This document shows, piece by piece, positions 33,642 to 42,749 of a stretch of 64,000 bases of DNA. Made by a program: the position numbers and the translations under genes. The DNA comes from Tribonema minus (Eukaryota; Sar; Xanthophyceae; Tribonematales; Tribonemataceae): positions 992,001 to 1,056,000 of the forward strand of contig JAFCMP010000547.1 of the NCBI GenBank assembly GCA_017506865.1, given 5' to 3'. The notes below the pieces were generated by a model. It was not told the origin of the DNA and made no database searches. It worked only from the letters and a program-made list of their open reading frames with translations. Position 1 is the stretch's first letter. The number at the start of each line of letters is the position of its first letter.

Positions 33642-34618
33642 CTCCCCCAGTCAACGCTCCATGCCCTCATGAGCTTGACTGTATCTGCACCCAAGAGAGC
33701 CTGGTGCCTTACCTCTGCACAATCATTGTGATACACTGCCATATCTGCAGCTACTTGCAAATTATAGATACATCAGGCAGAATCTGCGCCGTGAACAACT
33801 TGCCACTCAACGCTATCTGCCTATTACCTGCGCTGTTACCAAGCGCATGCCCCCCCCACTATGTTGAGAGGTACCCTCCCCGGCTATGCCCGCCAGATTG
33901 ACATCCTGTACCATCTACGCTCCAGCTATACTCTAGCAGACCAAGCCCTGAGCGCATTATATCTGCCGCTCCTTAGCCAGCTGCTCCTCGTACCAGCCCT
34001 GATCGCCATAAGCTCCTGAGCTTGAGCACGCTCCATGCCCCTTGGGCATTGGTCGCCTCTGTCACAGCTCGACCTCCGGGCATGCCTGTGTAGCGCACCA
34101 GCCATACGCTGTGCCCACGTCGCATTGGGTGTGCATTGCAACAAAACACCCTGAACCCCTTGCCGATGCCACGGTCCTACCACGCTGGGATTTACGGACC
34201 CTTCCCCGTGCCTGGGTGGCAATCTGTGCTGACCATAATGGCCGTAGCTCAACTGCTCCGCTTGTGCACGACGCTAGCACTCCGAAAGCAAGCTGCTCCT
34301 GCTGCTGCTGTTGTTGCCGAGCGACGTACATCCCTGATGTAGCTGCTGCTGCCGTCGTCGTGATGTAGAGTTGGCCACAGCTGAACTCGCATGCTGAATC
34401 TAGTCGGATGCCTTCCTGCACCTGACCTCACAGCGTGATGCAGCTCGTGCTGTACGCTGTCTCCTACTTAGGTATGTCCTCCACGCCAGCAAATGATAGG
34501 TGATCAGCCGTCCTCGCCGCTGCTGCGCGTGCGCCCATTGATAACCCAGTGGCTTCGAAGCTGGGGACTGTCTTGTTCAGCTGTGCAGGCTTCTCCTCAT
34601 GAGCGCAGGCTCATAACC

Positions 34619-34879
34619 ATTGGAAAACCGGGGGTGCGCAGAGAGAGAGGCGAGCAGCCATGCCGTGGCCGCAGGCCGCCCGCAGGCGCCTCGAGCTGGG
34701 AGAAGAAGAAGTGATATTGTTGCTGACACAAAACAAGGGCCAGCGGGAACCTTTCGTTCCGTAGGGGCACCAGAACCTTCAAGAACTTGCTAGAACTTAC
34801 TGGAGAAACCCTTAGAACTGGACCGTGCCCTACCCTTAGGGTATGCACTAAGTATTGGACCATCTCATATTCCAACACC
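34619..34879. repeat. LTR-like direct repeat, right copy
   Basis: Second copy of the 33372-33641 repeat, same orientation. Confidence 0.7.
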
Positions 34880-35290
34880 AAGCAAGAAGTGGCGGCAACT
34901 CGAGCCTCAGGGTGCAGGATGAGTGATAACTTTGTGAGTAACAGTAACTGTTAGAAGTAGAATACTAGCCTAGTAGTACTGAGAAATACTATGAGATATT
35001 ATCGGCGGGCGTCAACGGTCGCGAGCGAGCGCAAGCGAGCGCGCGCCGTGCGCACGCCTTCTACTTCGTGCGCGGGGACTAAGGGATGGTGTTTAAAGTT
35101 CAAGTATGTCTGCTGTGCGCAAAAGTTGAACTTCGAAACGAAACCACCGAACGAAGAGTTTGCAAGAAGGAGCGAGGCGAGGCGCAGTGTCGGCGACAGT
35201 GGCAGCAGCTGCTGTAACAGCAGCCGTAACGAGCAGCAGTAGCACTTAATCGGCCGTCGCATCAGAGCAGCAAGGTCGCAAGCGAGGGGG
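34880..35290. other. Intergenic stretch, no gene recognised
   Basis: AT-richer start, then a GCGAGCGAGCGCAAGCGAGCG patch near 35021-35042. No domain or RNA gene seen. Confidence 0.4.
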
Positions 35291-35337
35291 TGCAAAGAGT
35301 GGTTAGTCGTGTCCACCGCGATAGAGCGTGCGCAACG

Positions 35338-35545
35338 GGCTTGCTGTTGACCGTGCTAGGTGGCCTATGCGATAGACAACAGCGCGACGTGAGCAATGGT
35401 CTGCTGTTGACCGTGCTAGGCGGTCTGTGCAAGAAACACCAGAGCAACGTGAGCAACGTCTCGCTGCGCGTCGTGCTAGGCAGTCTGATGCTCGTGCGCG
35501 AGAGACACCACAGCAACGTGAGCAGCGGCTTGTTGCAGATGGTGC
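35338..35545 (+). repeat. Tandem repeat of about 60 bp, open in one frame
   Basis: Units at 35338-35397, 35398-35457, 35458-35526 and a partial fourth share GACCGTGCTAGG-GGTCT and AGCAACGTGAGCA. One frame is open and gives a 20-residue repeat such as GLLLTVLGGLCDRQQRDVSN. Real protein or chance is undecided. Confidence 0.6.
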
Positions 35546-35689
35546 CGGATTGGCCGCTCGTAGTGTGAACAACACTTTTTGGACCAACGCGCAAAACTGA
35601 CATGAATTCATCAGTGAATGTCTCACCCGAGGACGCATTCAGTCCTGGTGATTTATCACGTGCGGACCCTCAAATTGCGCATGTGCAGT

Positions 35690-36330
35690 TGCTATACGGG
35701 CAACCAGCTACAGGAGGATCACCGGATGGGCTGCCATAACATGCAGATTTGCTCGAGAGTCCTCGTGTTATAAGGTTGGCAAGGAGTTCTATGACATGAC
35801 AAATGACTATGACCATTTGTATTCCTACGAAGTCAAGTCTTGCCACGTGTGTCATGGAGCTTGGCCAAAGGAGACAAGTGTCAGCAATCTATGCACAAGA
35901 ATGCTCCTTTCGTTCGTCCTGCAGTTTTCATCTGCAGCGAATGCATAGGTCCATACAAAGCCTACCGACAGCGCACATCGAGTGCTGTTATGCCACCAGT
36001 CTTCAGCGTTCAGAATCACATGGTCCTTGAACCATCATGTCCCCCTGAACTGTCCGAGCTCACATATTTGGAACAGCTACTACATAGTATGCATATGCTT
36101 ACATCTGCCTAAGGTACATGCGTATCGCCTTCCTGGCTCAGCCTGGTGGACAAGAAGGTCACGCAGGGTGTTGTGGTGTGCCAACCACAGAGGGTGAAAG
36201 TGTGTGAGACCCAGTCTCAACCTTGACTTGAAACAGCCGGAAATGCCCACTGCCTGGTGCCGTGGGAGGTGGACCGGAGCGCCCTCCCCAAGTGCAATAT
36301 CACCCTGATATGCAAGCGTGGCTAAACAGG
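35690..36330 (+). mobile_element. Helitron helicase-like remnant
   Basis: Reading frames hold CHVCHGAW and FICSECIGPYKAY zinc-binding pairs, then PPELSELTYLEQLL, a YRLPG word and GGQEGHAGC-GVPTTEG, and later LVPWEVDRSALPKC. This order (Cys pairs, L-eLT-lE--Li, lpGGQ-GH-G---vP) matches the region before the Rep/helicase core of eukaryotic Helitrons and related PIF1-like proteins. The frame changes several times and no Rep HUH motif or helicase Walker motif follows, so it is a remnant. It runs into repeat A. Confidence 0.5.
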
Positions 36331-36872
36331 TAGAAGCAGAAGAAGCCGTGCCATGTTAAGGTTAAAGTCGTGTCTGATTACTGCACAAAAGGCATTCGCA
36401 ATGCAAGCCCTACTTCAACTACTGCTCCGCCTAGGGTTGCCTCAATACAATCGCCCAGGGCTGCATGGCTCTTCCAGTCCGCAAGTCGAAAGCCATGCAC
36501 TCATGTGAGGCGTCCTAGATACTACACATGCAATATTGCTACGAAATGCAATGCAAGCACAGCAGTGGCTCCGCGACCGCCGAAACTCTCAAATAACACG
36601 GGCATATGGCATATACCAGCAACCCTCTGCCACCAATAAGTCTCAGAAAGACTGTGGCGCGTCTGGCTGGAGTGGCAACTACGTTGTTGCAAAACCATAC
36701 AATATCATAACGCTGCAACAGACAAACTTGAAAGCAAGCAACTGGCTCCGCTGCTATATGCGCCCCCGACATGTTGGCACTGCGCAACCAACGCAAGCAA
36801 GTGCACCGCCATTCTACAGCTACTATAGTATGTACGCCCCCGACATGTTGGCACTGCGCACTTATCCCCCCC
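36169..36872 (+). repeat. Repeat A, copy 1 (about 704 bp)
   Basis: Starts TGTTGTGGTGTGCCAACCAC and ends CTTATCCCCCC. A nearly identical direct copy lies at 39277-39982, and most of it recurs inverted at the right edge of the composite (to 47740). Its first part is Helitron-like coding sequence. Confidence 0.88.
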
Positions 36873-38888
36873 AGCGTTTGTGCAACACACGCAGAAGAAG
36901 TGCGCATGTACAACTGAAACAAAACTAAAGGGGTGGGCGGTTCGGTATGTGCGCCCAGGTGGTCAATGCGACGCATTTCGACCTGTACGACAATCGCCCC
37001 CAGACACTACACTGCTGATGGTATGCAAGCGGTGTGGTGTCTAACCGTACAGGCTCAACAGTGAACCTGCAAACAAGCGCCCCCATGAGCCAAACCGCTC
37101 AAGATGCACTGGTGAGACACATGGCGCACAAAAGAGCTGCTGCCGTCTGTGTCTCACAAATGTCAGCGCAATATGCGCTAAGCACAGCCTGATTGCTGGT
37201 GGGAGACAATGCTGTGCTAGTGTAAGCCTCCCTGCTGCTGCTGCGTCTGGCGGCTGCGCGCCATCGCCACGCCTCTCCTCGCTTGCATGCCGCCTGTGCA
37301 GCGCCTTATGCCGCGCCTGCCACTCGCGGAGGCGCTGCTGCTCCTCAGCCGTATGCGCCGACCAGTACTCCCGCCGCTTCTGCTGCCGCCGCGAGAGCGG
37401 TCGTCCCAGGCTGCTGCCTGCGGCGCGCGTGCTGCGCCGCGCAGCGCTGATGCCGGCGCGCTGTTTCATCGGTACCGTCGCCGTTACCGAGCTCGTCACG
37501 CCCGTGCCGCCACTCTTGTGGCGTGTGCTGCCGCCGCCGCTGCTGCCGCCGCCGCGCGCGCCCGCCGCTACCGCCGCCGCCGCCGCTGCCGCCGCCGCGC
37601 GCGCCGCTGCTTCTGCCGCCACCGCCGCTGCCGCCGCCGCGCGCGCCGCCGCTACTGCCGTCACCGTCGCTGTACGCGCCGCTTCGCGCGCCGCCGCTGC
37701 GCGCTTGTGCAAGCACCCTAGGCAGTGCAGCAGCTGTCTGCGCAGCTGCAGTGCCATCGTTGTGCGCGCCTCCATTGCGCGCACGCCCTGATGTTACTGC
37801 TGCCGCTGCCGGCGCTAGGAGCGGGGTTGCAGTGCCACCACTGTCACGCGCGCCGCTGTCGCATGCGCGCACCGCTGTATGCGCCGCCGTTGTCGGCGCT
37901 GAGAGCACGGTGGCAGTGCCGCTGAGAGTGCCGCTGCTGCCAAGCGCGCCGCCTCGCGCGCCGCCGCTGCCGCCCCGTGCTCCGCCGCTACCGCCGCCGC
38001 GTACGCCGCTGCAGCCGCCGCCGCTTCCGCCGCCGCGCGCGCCGCCGCTACTGTCGCCGCCGCCGCTGCCGCGCGTTGGGAGCGGGGCCGCAGTGTCGCC
38101 ACTGTCACACGCGCCACTGCGTGCGCGCAGCGGTGAAAGCGCCGCTGTCGCTGGGGCCAAAAGCGCAGCTGCGGTGCCGCCGCTGTTGTGCTCGCCGATG
38201 TCGCATACAGGCACAGCTGCATGCGCCGCCGTTGTCGGCGCTGAGAGCACGACTGCAGTGCCGCTGCTGCCAAGCGCGCCACTGCTGCATGCTTGCGATG
38301 TTGAAAGCGCCTCCGTCGGCGCTGAGCGTGCGGCACATACGCCGCCGCTGTTGTTGGCGCAGCTGTTGTTGCCCGCGTTGTTATCGCCTGCGCGCGCCGA
38401 CGCCAGCACTGTAGCCATTCTCGCAGCATCCTCCTCCAGCTCCGACACCCGACTCCGCAGCTGCAAAAGCGCTGCTGAATCGGCAGCGCATTGCCGCTCC
38501 AGCTCCTGCTGCGCTGCTGCCTCAGCCTCCTTGCTTTGCTGTAGCCGCTCTTGCAGGATGCTGACCCTCTGCTGCTCCTCAGCGACTCCCTGTGTGTCTT
38601 CTGCAAGGCACGTGCTGAGCCGGCGTTGCTCCTCATGCAGCTTAAGCTCAGCAGCGACGAAGTAGTCCATTGCGCTCAGCACTTCATCGAGCTTTTCCCT
38701 TATGTCGTCACTGTCTGCAGTGTCGTAAAACCATTCCCAGGCTGAGCCCCAACGTCCCTTCTGGAGCAGTCAGGTATACATGCTAAACGCTTCAGCCCGA
38801 CTCGCAACAGCACGCTTCCCCCCCACCATTTTGCTTCAGCAAAAGCCCACCATTGTGCTTCAGCAAAAGGTGTCAAGGTGCTGCTAAA
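36288..38888. repeat. Left inverted arm
   Basis: Reverse complement of 45171-47740, from CCAAGTGCAATATCACC at the outer end to GGTGCTGCTAAA at the inner end. The whole arm, including the coiled-coil ORF and its GC-rich repeats, is shared. Confidence 0.9.
37345..38682 (-). CDS. Arm ORF, left copy: coiled-coil and low-complexity protein
   Basis: Predicted 445 residues. The N-terminal part is a clear coiled coil (heptads in LHEEQRRL, EAEAAAQQELERQ, RVSELEEDAARM). A long Ser/Gly/Ala/Arg-rich repeat section rich in GGARGGGSGGG-like units follows. It is transcribed outward, away from the element centre. No known domain. The same protein is encoded, outward, by the right arm, and the retained frame in both copies argues for real coding. 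Confidence 0.5.
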   Translation of the reverse strand: MLSAMDYFVAAELKLHEEQRRLSTCLAEDTQGVAEEQQRVSILQERLQQSKEAEAAAQQELERQCAADSAALLQLRSRVSELEEDAARMATVLASARAGDNNAGNNSCANNSGGVCAARSAPTEALSTSQACSSGALGSSGTAVVLSAPTTAAHAAVPVCDIGEHNSGGTAAALLAPATAALSPLRARSGACDSGDTAAPLPTRGSGGGDSSGGARGGGSGGGCSGVRGGGSGGARGGSGGARGGALGSSGTLSGTATVLSAPTTAAHTAVRACDSGARDSGGTATPLLAPAAAAVTSGRARNGGAHNDGTAAAQTAAALPRVLAQARSGGARSGAYSDGDGSSGGARGGGSGGGGRSSGARGGGSGGGGGSGGRARRRQQRRRQHTPQEWRHGRDELGNGDGTDETARRHQRCAAQHARRRQQPGTTALAAAAEAAGVLVGAYG

Positions 38889-39276
38889 TAGTAGTTTTGA
38901 GCACGTGCTGCCAAGATGGTGGCAGTATGCTGAAGCAGCAGCAGCAGCTGCTGCTAAGTAGTTGAGAGCCGAAGGGCGCCTTACGAAGAGCACGCCCCCA
39001 GCTATCGAAATCCCGAAAACTCTGCTGTCGCCGTTTACAGCTGCTGACCGCTCGGAACTCCGTGTGTGGCTGGTTCTGAAGCCCCTGGATCCACCGAGTG
39101 CTGTAAGTGGCCCCCTTAAGGACGCCAGTAGACGGCACAGCTAATGGTGCAGAAGTTTAAGCCCAGCCACCTCAGGTTGCGTGCAGCAGAGGTGCCGACG
39201 GAAACAGCGAAAGCCGTGTGTTGGAGCACTAGCCGAAATAGTACTTGACAGGTCAGCACCTGCCGAGATCAGCCAT
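38889..39276. other. Spacer between left arm and repeat A copy 2
   Basis: 388 bases unique in the window. A short open frame (TLLSPFTAADRSELRVWLVL) is present but not recognised. It starts with an imperfect AGCAGCAGCAGCAGCTGCTG palindrome. Confidence 0.5.
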
Positions 39277-39982
39277 TGTTGTGGTGTGCCAACCACAGAG
39301 GGTGAAAGTGTGTGAGACCCAGTCTCAACCTTGACTTGAAACAGCCGGAAATGCCCACTGCCTGGTGCCGTGGGAGGTGGACCGGAGCGCCCTCCCCAAG
39401 TGCAATATCACCCTGATATGCAAGCGTGGCTAAACAGGTAGAAGCAGAAGAAGCCGTGCCATGTTAAGGTTAAAGTCGTGTCTGATTACTGCACAAAAGG
39501 CATTCGCAATGCAAGCCCTACTTCAACTACTGCTCCGCCTAGGGTTGCCTCACTACAATCGCCCCCAGGGGCTGCATGGCTCTTCCAGTCCGCAAGTCGA
39601 AAGCCATGCACTCATGTGAGGCGTCCTAGATACTACACATGCAATATTGCTACGAAATGCAATGCAAGCACAGCAGTGCTCCGCGACCGCCGAAACTCTC
39701 AAATAACACGGGCATATGGCATATACCAGCAACCCTCTGCCACCAACAAGTCTCAGAAAGACTGTGGCGCGTCTGGCTGGAGTGGCAACTACGTTGTTGC
39801 AAAACCATACAATATCATAACGCTGCAACAGACAAACTTGAAAGCAAGCAACTGGCTCCGCTGCTATATGCGCCCCCGACATGTTGGCACTGCGCAACCA
39901 ACGCAAGCAAGTGCACCGCCATTCTACAGCTACTATAGTATGTACGCCCCCGACATGTTGGCACTGCGCACTTATCCCCCCC
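39277..39982 (+). repeat. Repeat A, copy 2
   Basis: Direct copy of 36169-36872. It abuts the end of the methyltransferase-like part, so the two were brought together by insertion or rearrangement. Confidence 0.88.
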
Positions 39983-39984
39983 CC

Positions 39985-40758
39985 CACCATTCTCAATCAT
40001 CAGGCATTTCACGCCTCGCTGAATGGCCTTGTCCACCAACTTTGGGGTTACCTGATTTGCTTCTGCATCAACTCTGATCTCCCCAGCTGGCTTGAAGCGC
40101 TGCCTGCTGGCGCCTTCACAACGGGTGCTGGCAGTTACTAGGTCAGGGTCTATCTCCATAATCCTGTCCCACACCTTATCAGATGTGTAGTCTGCCACCA
40201 GCAAGGGCACGTTGGGGTGAGATGCGCGAAAGATGGCAGCATATGTATCATCTATCTCCACTGCCAATGCTTTCTGCGCCCCTCCCATAAAACTTTCACG
40301 GAGCTGCCAATGCCCGCCCCCAAGTCTACCACTGTGAGGCTTGACACGGTCATGTGCTCAACGTTTGGGTACTCACCGCGCTCCACTGGTGAAATTGCTG
40401 CCCACCTGTCTGGGTGGCAATCCTGCACTGCCCAAGTTGACCCCCCCCTTTTGTCGTAGCACCCTGAGCGCCTATCTGCATCAAGCTCAGCAAGTGCCAC
40501 GTCAACTTCAACTTTAACTGTCTCATCACAAGACTGAGTGCGCGCAGCATCGAGCTCCATGTCACTGTCGTCTGCTGGATCTTCACCTGACATCTTTGTA
40601 CAGTCTGTCTCCTCCACATACCTGTCAGCCGGCTCTCCGTCCTCTGAGGCATTGTCAATCGACTCTGAGCTGACCGACATTACCTCACTCAACTCACCGT
40701 TGTGCCAGCGTCTGTGCTGCACGTCTACCTCCCATCCCGCTTTCGGCAGATCATCCAC
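39985..40758 (-). pseudogene. Cytosine-5 DNA methyltransferase-like part of the retroelement, fossil
   Basis: On the - strand an acidic leader is followed by sequence with LTVVDLGAGIGSSVKVL (motif I, AdoMet binding), KALAVEIDDTYAAIF (motif II-like), IDPDLVTAS (motif III/IV region) and CLMIEN (motif VI-like). This order fits C5 cytosine methyltransferases. The part is broken, with one or two breaks, and stops at repeat A copy 2, so the target-recognition half is absent. Retrotransposons carrying host-derived cytosine methyltransferases are known from some algae and dinoflagellates. Its position after a gag/protease-like ORF fits such an element. Confidence 0.6.
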
Positions 40759-40763
40759 CCTGA

Positions 40764-42734
40764 TTATCTCTCATCAACAACACTGTCAAGGTCAATAGGT
40801 GGTTGCATTCGCTGCGTGCCCTTGCTCAACACAAACTTCGGGCCAGGCTCACCATTCTCCGCACGCTCCTCCAACAGCTCCGCGGGCAGCGACCCATACT
40901 CAAACTTCAACACCGAGCCTAGGTCAACTGCAACTTCGGCCGACTGTACTCCCTGTTGGTTGCCAGCATTGCGCGCGCTACGCCATTGGTCACGCTTGGC
41001 TGCTACCTCATCAGGGGTCAGCGACTTGACTGCTTTGTTAGGGAAGTCAGGATGCTGTACCATGGCAGGCGAGCGACTCGTGAGCATGTCCAACCGCATA
41101 CGCGCAATGGTGCTGTAGCTGAGCAGGAACTGAGGGTCGATTTGGTTGCTCACATGAAAGTCAACTTGAGCTGAGACGCCCGCAATCTCCACCTGCACAG
41201 TCACCATAAACATCACTGCTACCAGGTGCCTGCCAACCCCACGAATCGCCTTAAATGTGGGCTGGCGCTGGGATTGCTCCAAACGCACTGCCTGCTGCGC
41301 CGTCTCTGCCCTGTCTCTCAGCTTACGCAACAGAAGGCAGTATGCCCTGAACTGCATCACATCACAGCCTGCGCACGAATCCAGATAAACCACTGCAGGC
41401 ATGACATTGTGAATCTGCGCCTCTACCATGAGCACCACTGGGGCCATCCTGCCAATTTGGCCACCAGCATCAGCACCTGCCACGCAGACCAGACTACTCA
41501 CCTCTGCTACCTCATCATCTGCCACGAAGCAGCAGCACTCAGCGAACTTGTCGGGGTCGCAGCTCAGACACACCCGGCCTGCCGAGGGATCCCACGCGAA
41601 GTAAGTGCGCGCCGAGAAGAAGTTCTCTGCCTCGTTGTCCGCCCCCACGCCAAATGCAGTGGACCACGTGGGCGCAGTGGGGCCTACTGCTGGCCTTTCG
41701 CCGTGTACAATTGCCAGCACAGCCTGCACCAACTCAGGGGAGAGACTGGAGGGATCAAGGGGGAAGTTGTTATCGACACGAGCCCCCCCCCCGGTGTTGG
41801 AGATCAAACCCCCGTTTGGCCTGGAGTTGATGTTGCCCCCGATGTTGGGCGCGGCGCCCCAGCCCTGCCTGCCGTAATTGGGCGGGCCCTGGCGGTTGCC
41901 AGCAGGGCAGTATAGCTGCCTGTGAGGAGCGGTCTGCAGAGGAGCACCGTGACGTTGACTCATTGCGCGGATAAGTGAGTCAAAACGCTGGTTCATGTCA
42001 CTGGCATGCTGTTGAAGATGGGAGCTGAACCTGTCCAGCGCTGCATTCCACGGAGTTTCAGGGTTAGTGTCAGTAGCCCGGGTGTTAGGCACAGCGCCGC
42101 TGCCGCCCTGCGTGGCAAGAACGTCAGCCCCAGAAGCGCCGCCCTCAGAGTTTTCCGACTCAGATTCTGACCCGCCACCACTAAATGCATATGTCGAGCC
42201 CCCCCGCTTCTCAGACTTCTTACTCACCTCTGCCGCCAAGTATGCGCGCACTGACATGCCCTTCGTTGCAGCCACTACACTCTCTGCCTGCTGCAGTTTC
42301 AGCCTTACCGACGCCATGTCCACTTGATCCGTCCCTTGGCGCTCGAGCACCACCCTGAACTCTACCAGTGCCTCCAAGAACTTTTCAACTCGGGCCTTCA
42401 CATCTTTGGATCTTGCCAGAGTGTCAATGAGCCTTCTGACAAACCTGTCTCTGAACACCTTCTCTCCCAACTCCAATCCGTGCAATGTGTATCGCAGCAC
42501 TTTCTCAAAGTCCAACAAAAATACCTGGATGCTCACTCCCGGCTCCAGGCGCAGCTGCTCCAACCTTGTGTCTGCCTTGCTACGCTGCATTGACTCACTA
42601 TACTCGCGGTTGAGGTGAGCATGCAACGCACTGATTTGCCTGCCTGACAGGTCGCCATTAGCGCCCCTATGTTCGTGCAGGAACGCCTTAATGCTCCTAC
42701 GCAGCTCGGCGGACAAGCAGTATTGCAGCATCAA
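40764..42734 (-). CDS. Gag/aspartic-protease-like ORF of the retroelement
   Basis: 656-residue open frame, treated as a fossil part of a virus-like element. Residues about 1-160 are helical and gag-like (LEPGVSIQVFLLDFEKVLRY, VFRDRFVRRLIDTL). About 170-330 are a Gly/Asn/Pro-rich linker. About 370-600 resemble a retropepsin fold, with VVYLDSCAG as the candidate active-site strand and a later LLSYSTIARMRLDML segment. No zinc knuckle seen. The frame itself looks whole. It follows the Gln/Pro-rich ORF by only about 15 bases and precedes the methyltransferase-like part by a few bases, as in a single transcript. Confidence 0.6.
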   Translation of the reverse strand: MMLQYCLSAELRRSIKAFLHEHRGANGDLSGRQISALHAHLNREYSESMQRSKADTRLEQLRLEPGVSIQVFLLDFEKVLRYTLHGLELGEKVFRDRFVRRLIDTLARSKDVKARVEKFLEALVEFRVVLERQGTDQVDMASVRLKLQQAESVVAATKGMSVRAYLAAEVSKKSEKRGGSTYAFSGGGSESESENSEGGASGADVLATQGGSGAVPNTRATDTNPETPWNAALDRFSSHLQQHASDMNQRFDSLIRAMSQRHGAPLQTAPHRQLYCPAGNRQGPPNYGRQGWGAAPNIGGNINSRPNGGLISNTGGGARVDNNFPLDPSSLSPELVQAVLAIVHGERPAVGPTAPTWSTAFGVGADNEAENFFSARTYFAWDPSAGRVCLSCDPDKFAECCCFVADDEVAEVSSLVCVAGADAGGQIGRMAPVVLMVEAQIHNVMPAVVYLDSCAGCDVMQFRAYCLLLRKLRDRAETAQQAVRLEQSQRQPTFKAIRGVGRHLVAVMFMVTVQVEIAGVSAQVDFHVSNQIDPQFLLSYSTIARMRLDMLTSRSPAMVQHPDFPNKAVKSLTPDEVAAKRDQWRSARNAGNQQGVQSAEVAVDLGSVLKFEYGSLPAELLEERAENGEPGPKFVLSKGTQRMQPPIDLDSVVDER

Positions 42735-42749
42735 AGCAACATATGCATA

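Larger units (their letters stand above)
33372..34879. mobile_element. Short LTR-like element: two direct repeats of about 265 bp around about 980 bp
   Basis: The segments 33372-33641 and 34619-34879 are direct copies with a few small differences. Both start ATTGGAAAACC and end ATTCCAACAC, giving a short TTGGAA/TTCCAA inverted end. The interior of about 980 bases shows no recognisable polymerase or gag. Size and layout recall a terminal-repeat retrotransposon in miniature, treated here as a fossil. The high similarity of the two repeats suggests it is fairly young. No clear primer binding site was found. Confidence 0.45.

Noticed and set aside
36319-36369. tRNA-like A and B boxes in repeat A
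   Set aside because: TGGCTAAACAGGTAGAAGC and GGTTAAAGTC look like pol III boxes, but no tRNA stems form and the spacing is short. Helitron-like coding explains the region better.
37523-38665. 380-residue + strand open frame over the left arm
   Set aside because: Antisense shadow of the coiled-coil ORF. Pro/Leu/Arg composition comes from GGC/GCG repeats, and the frame has no motif.
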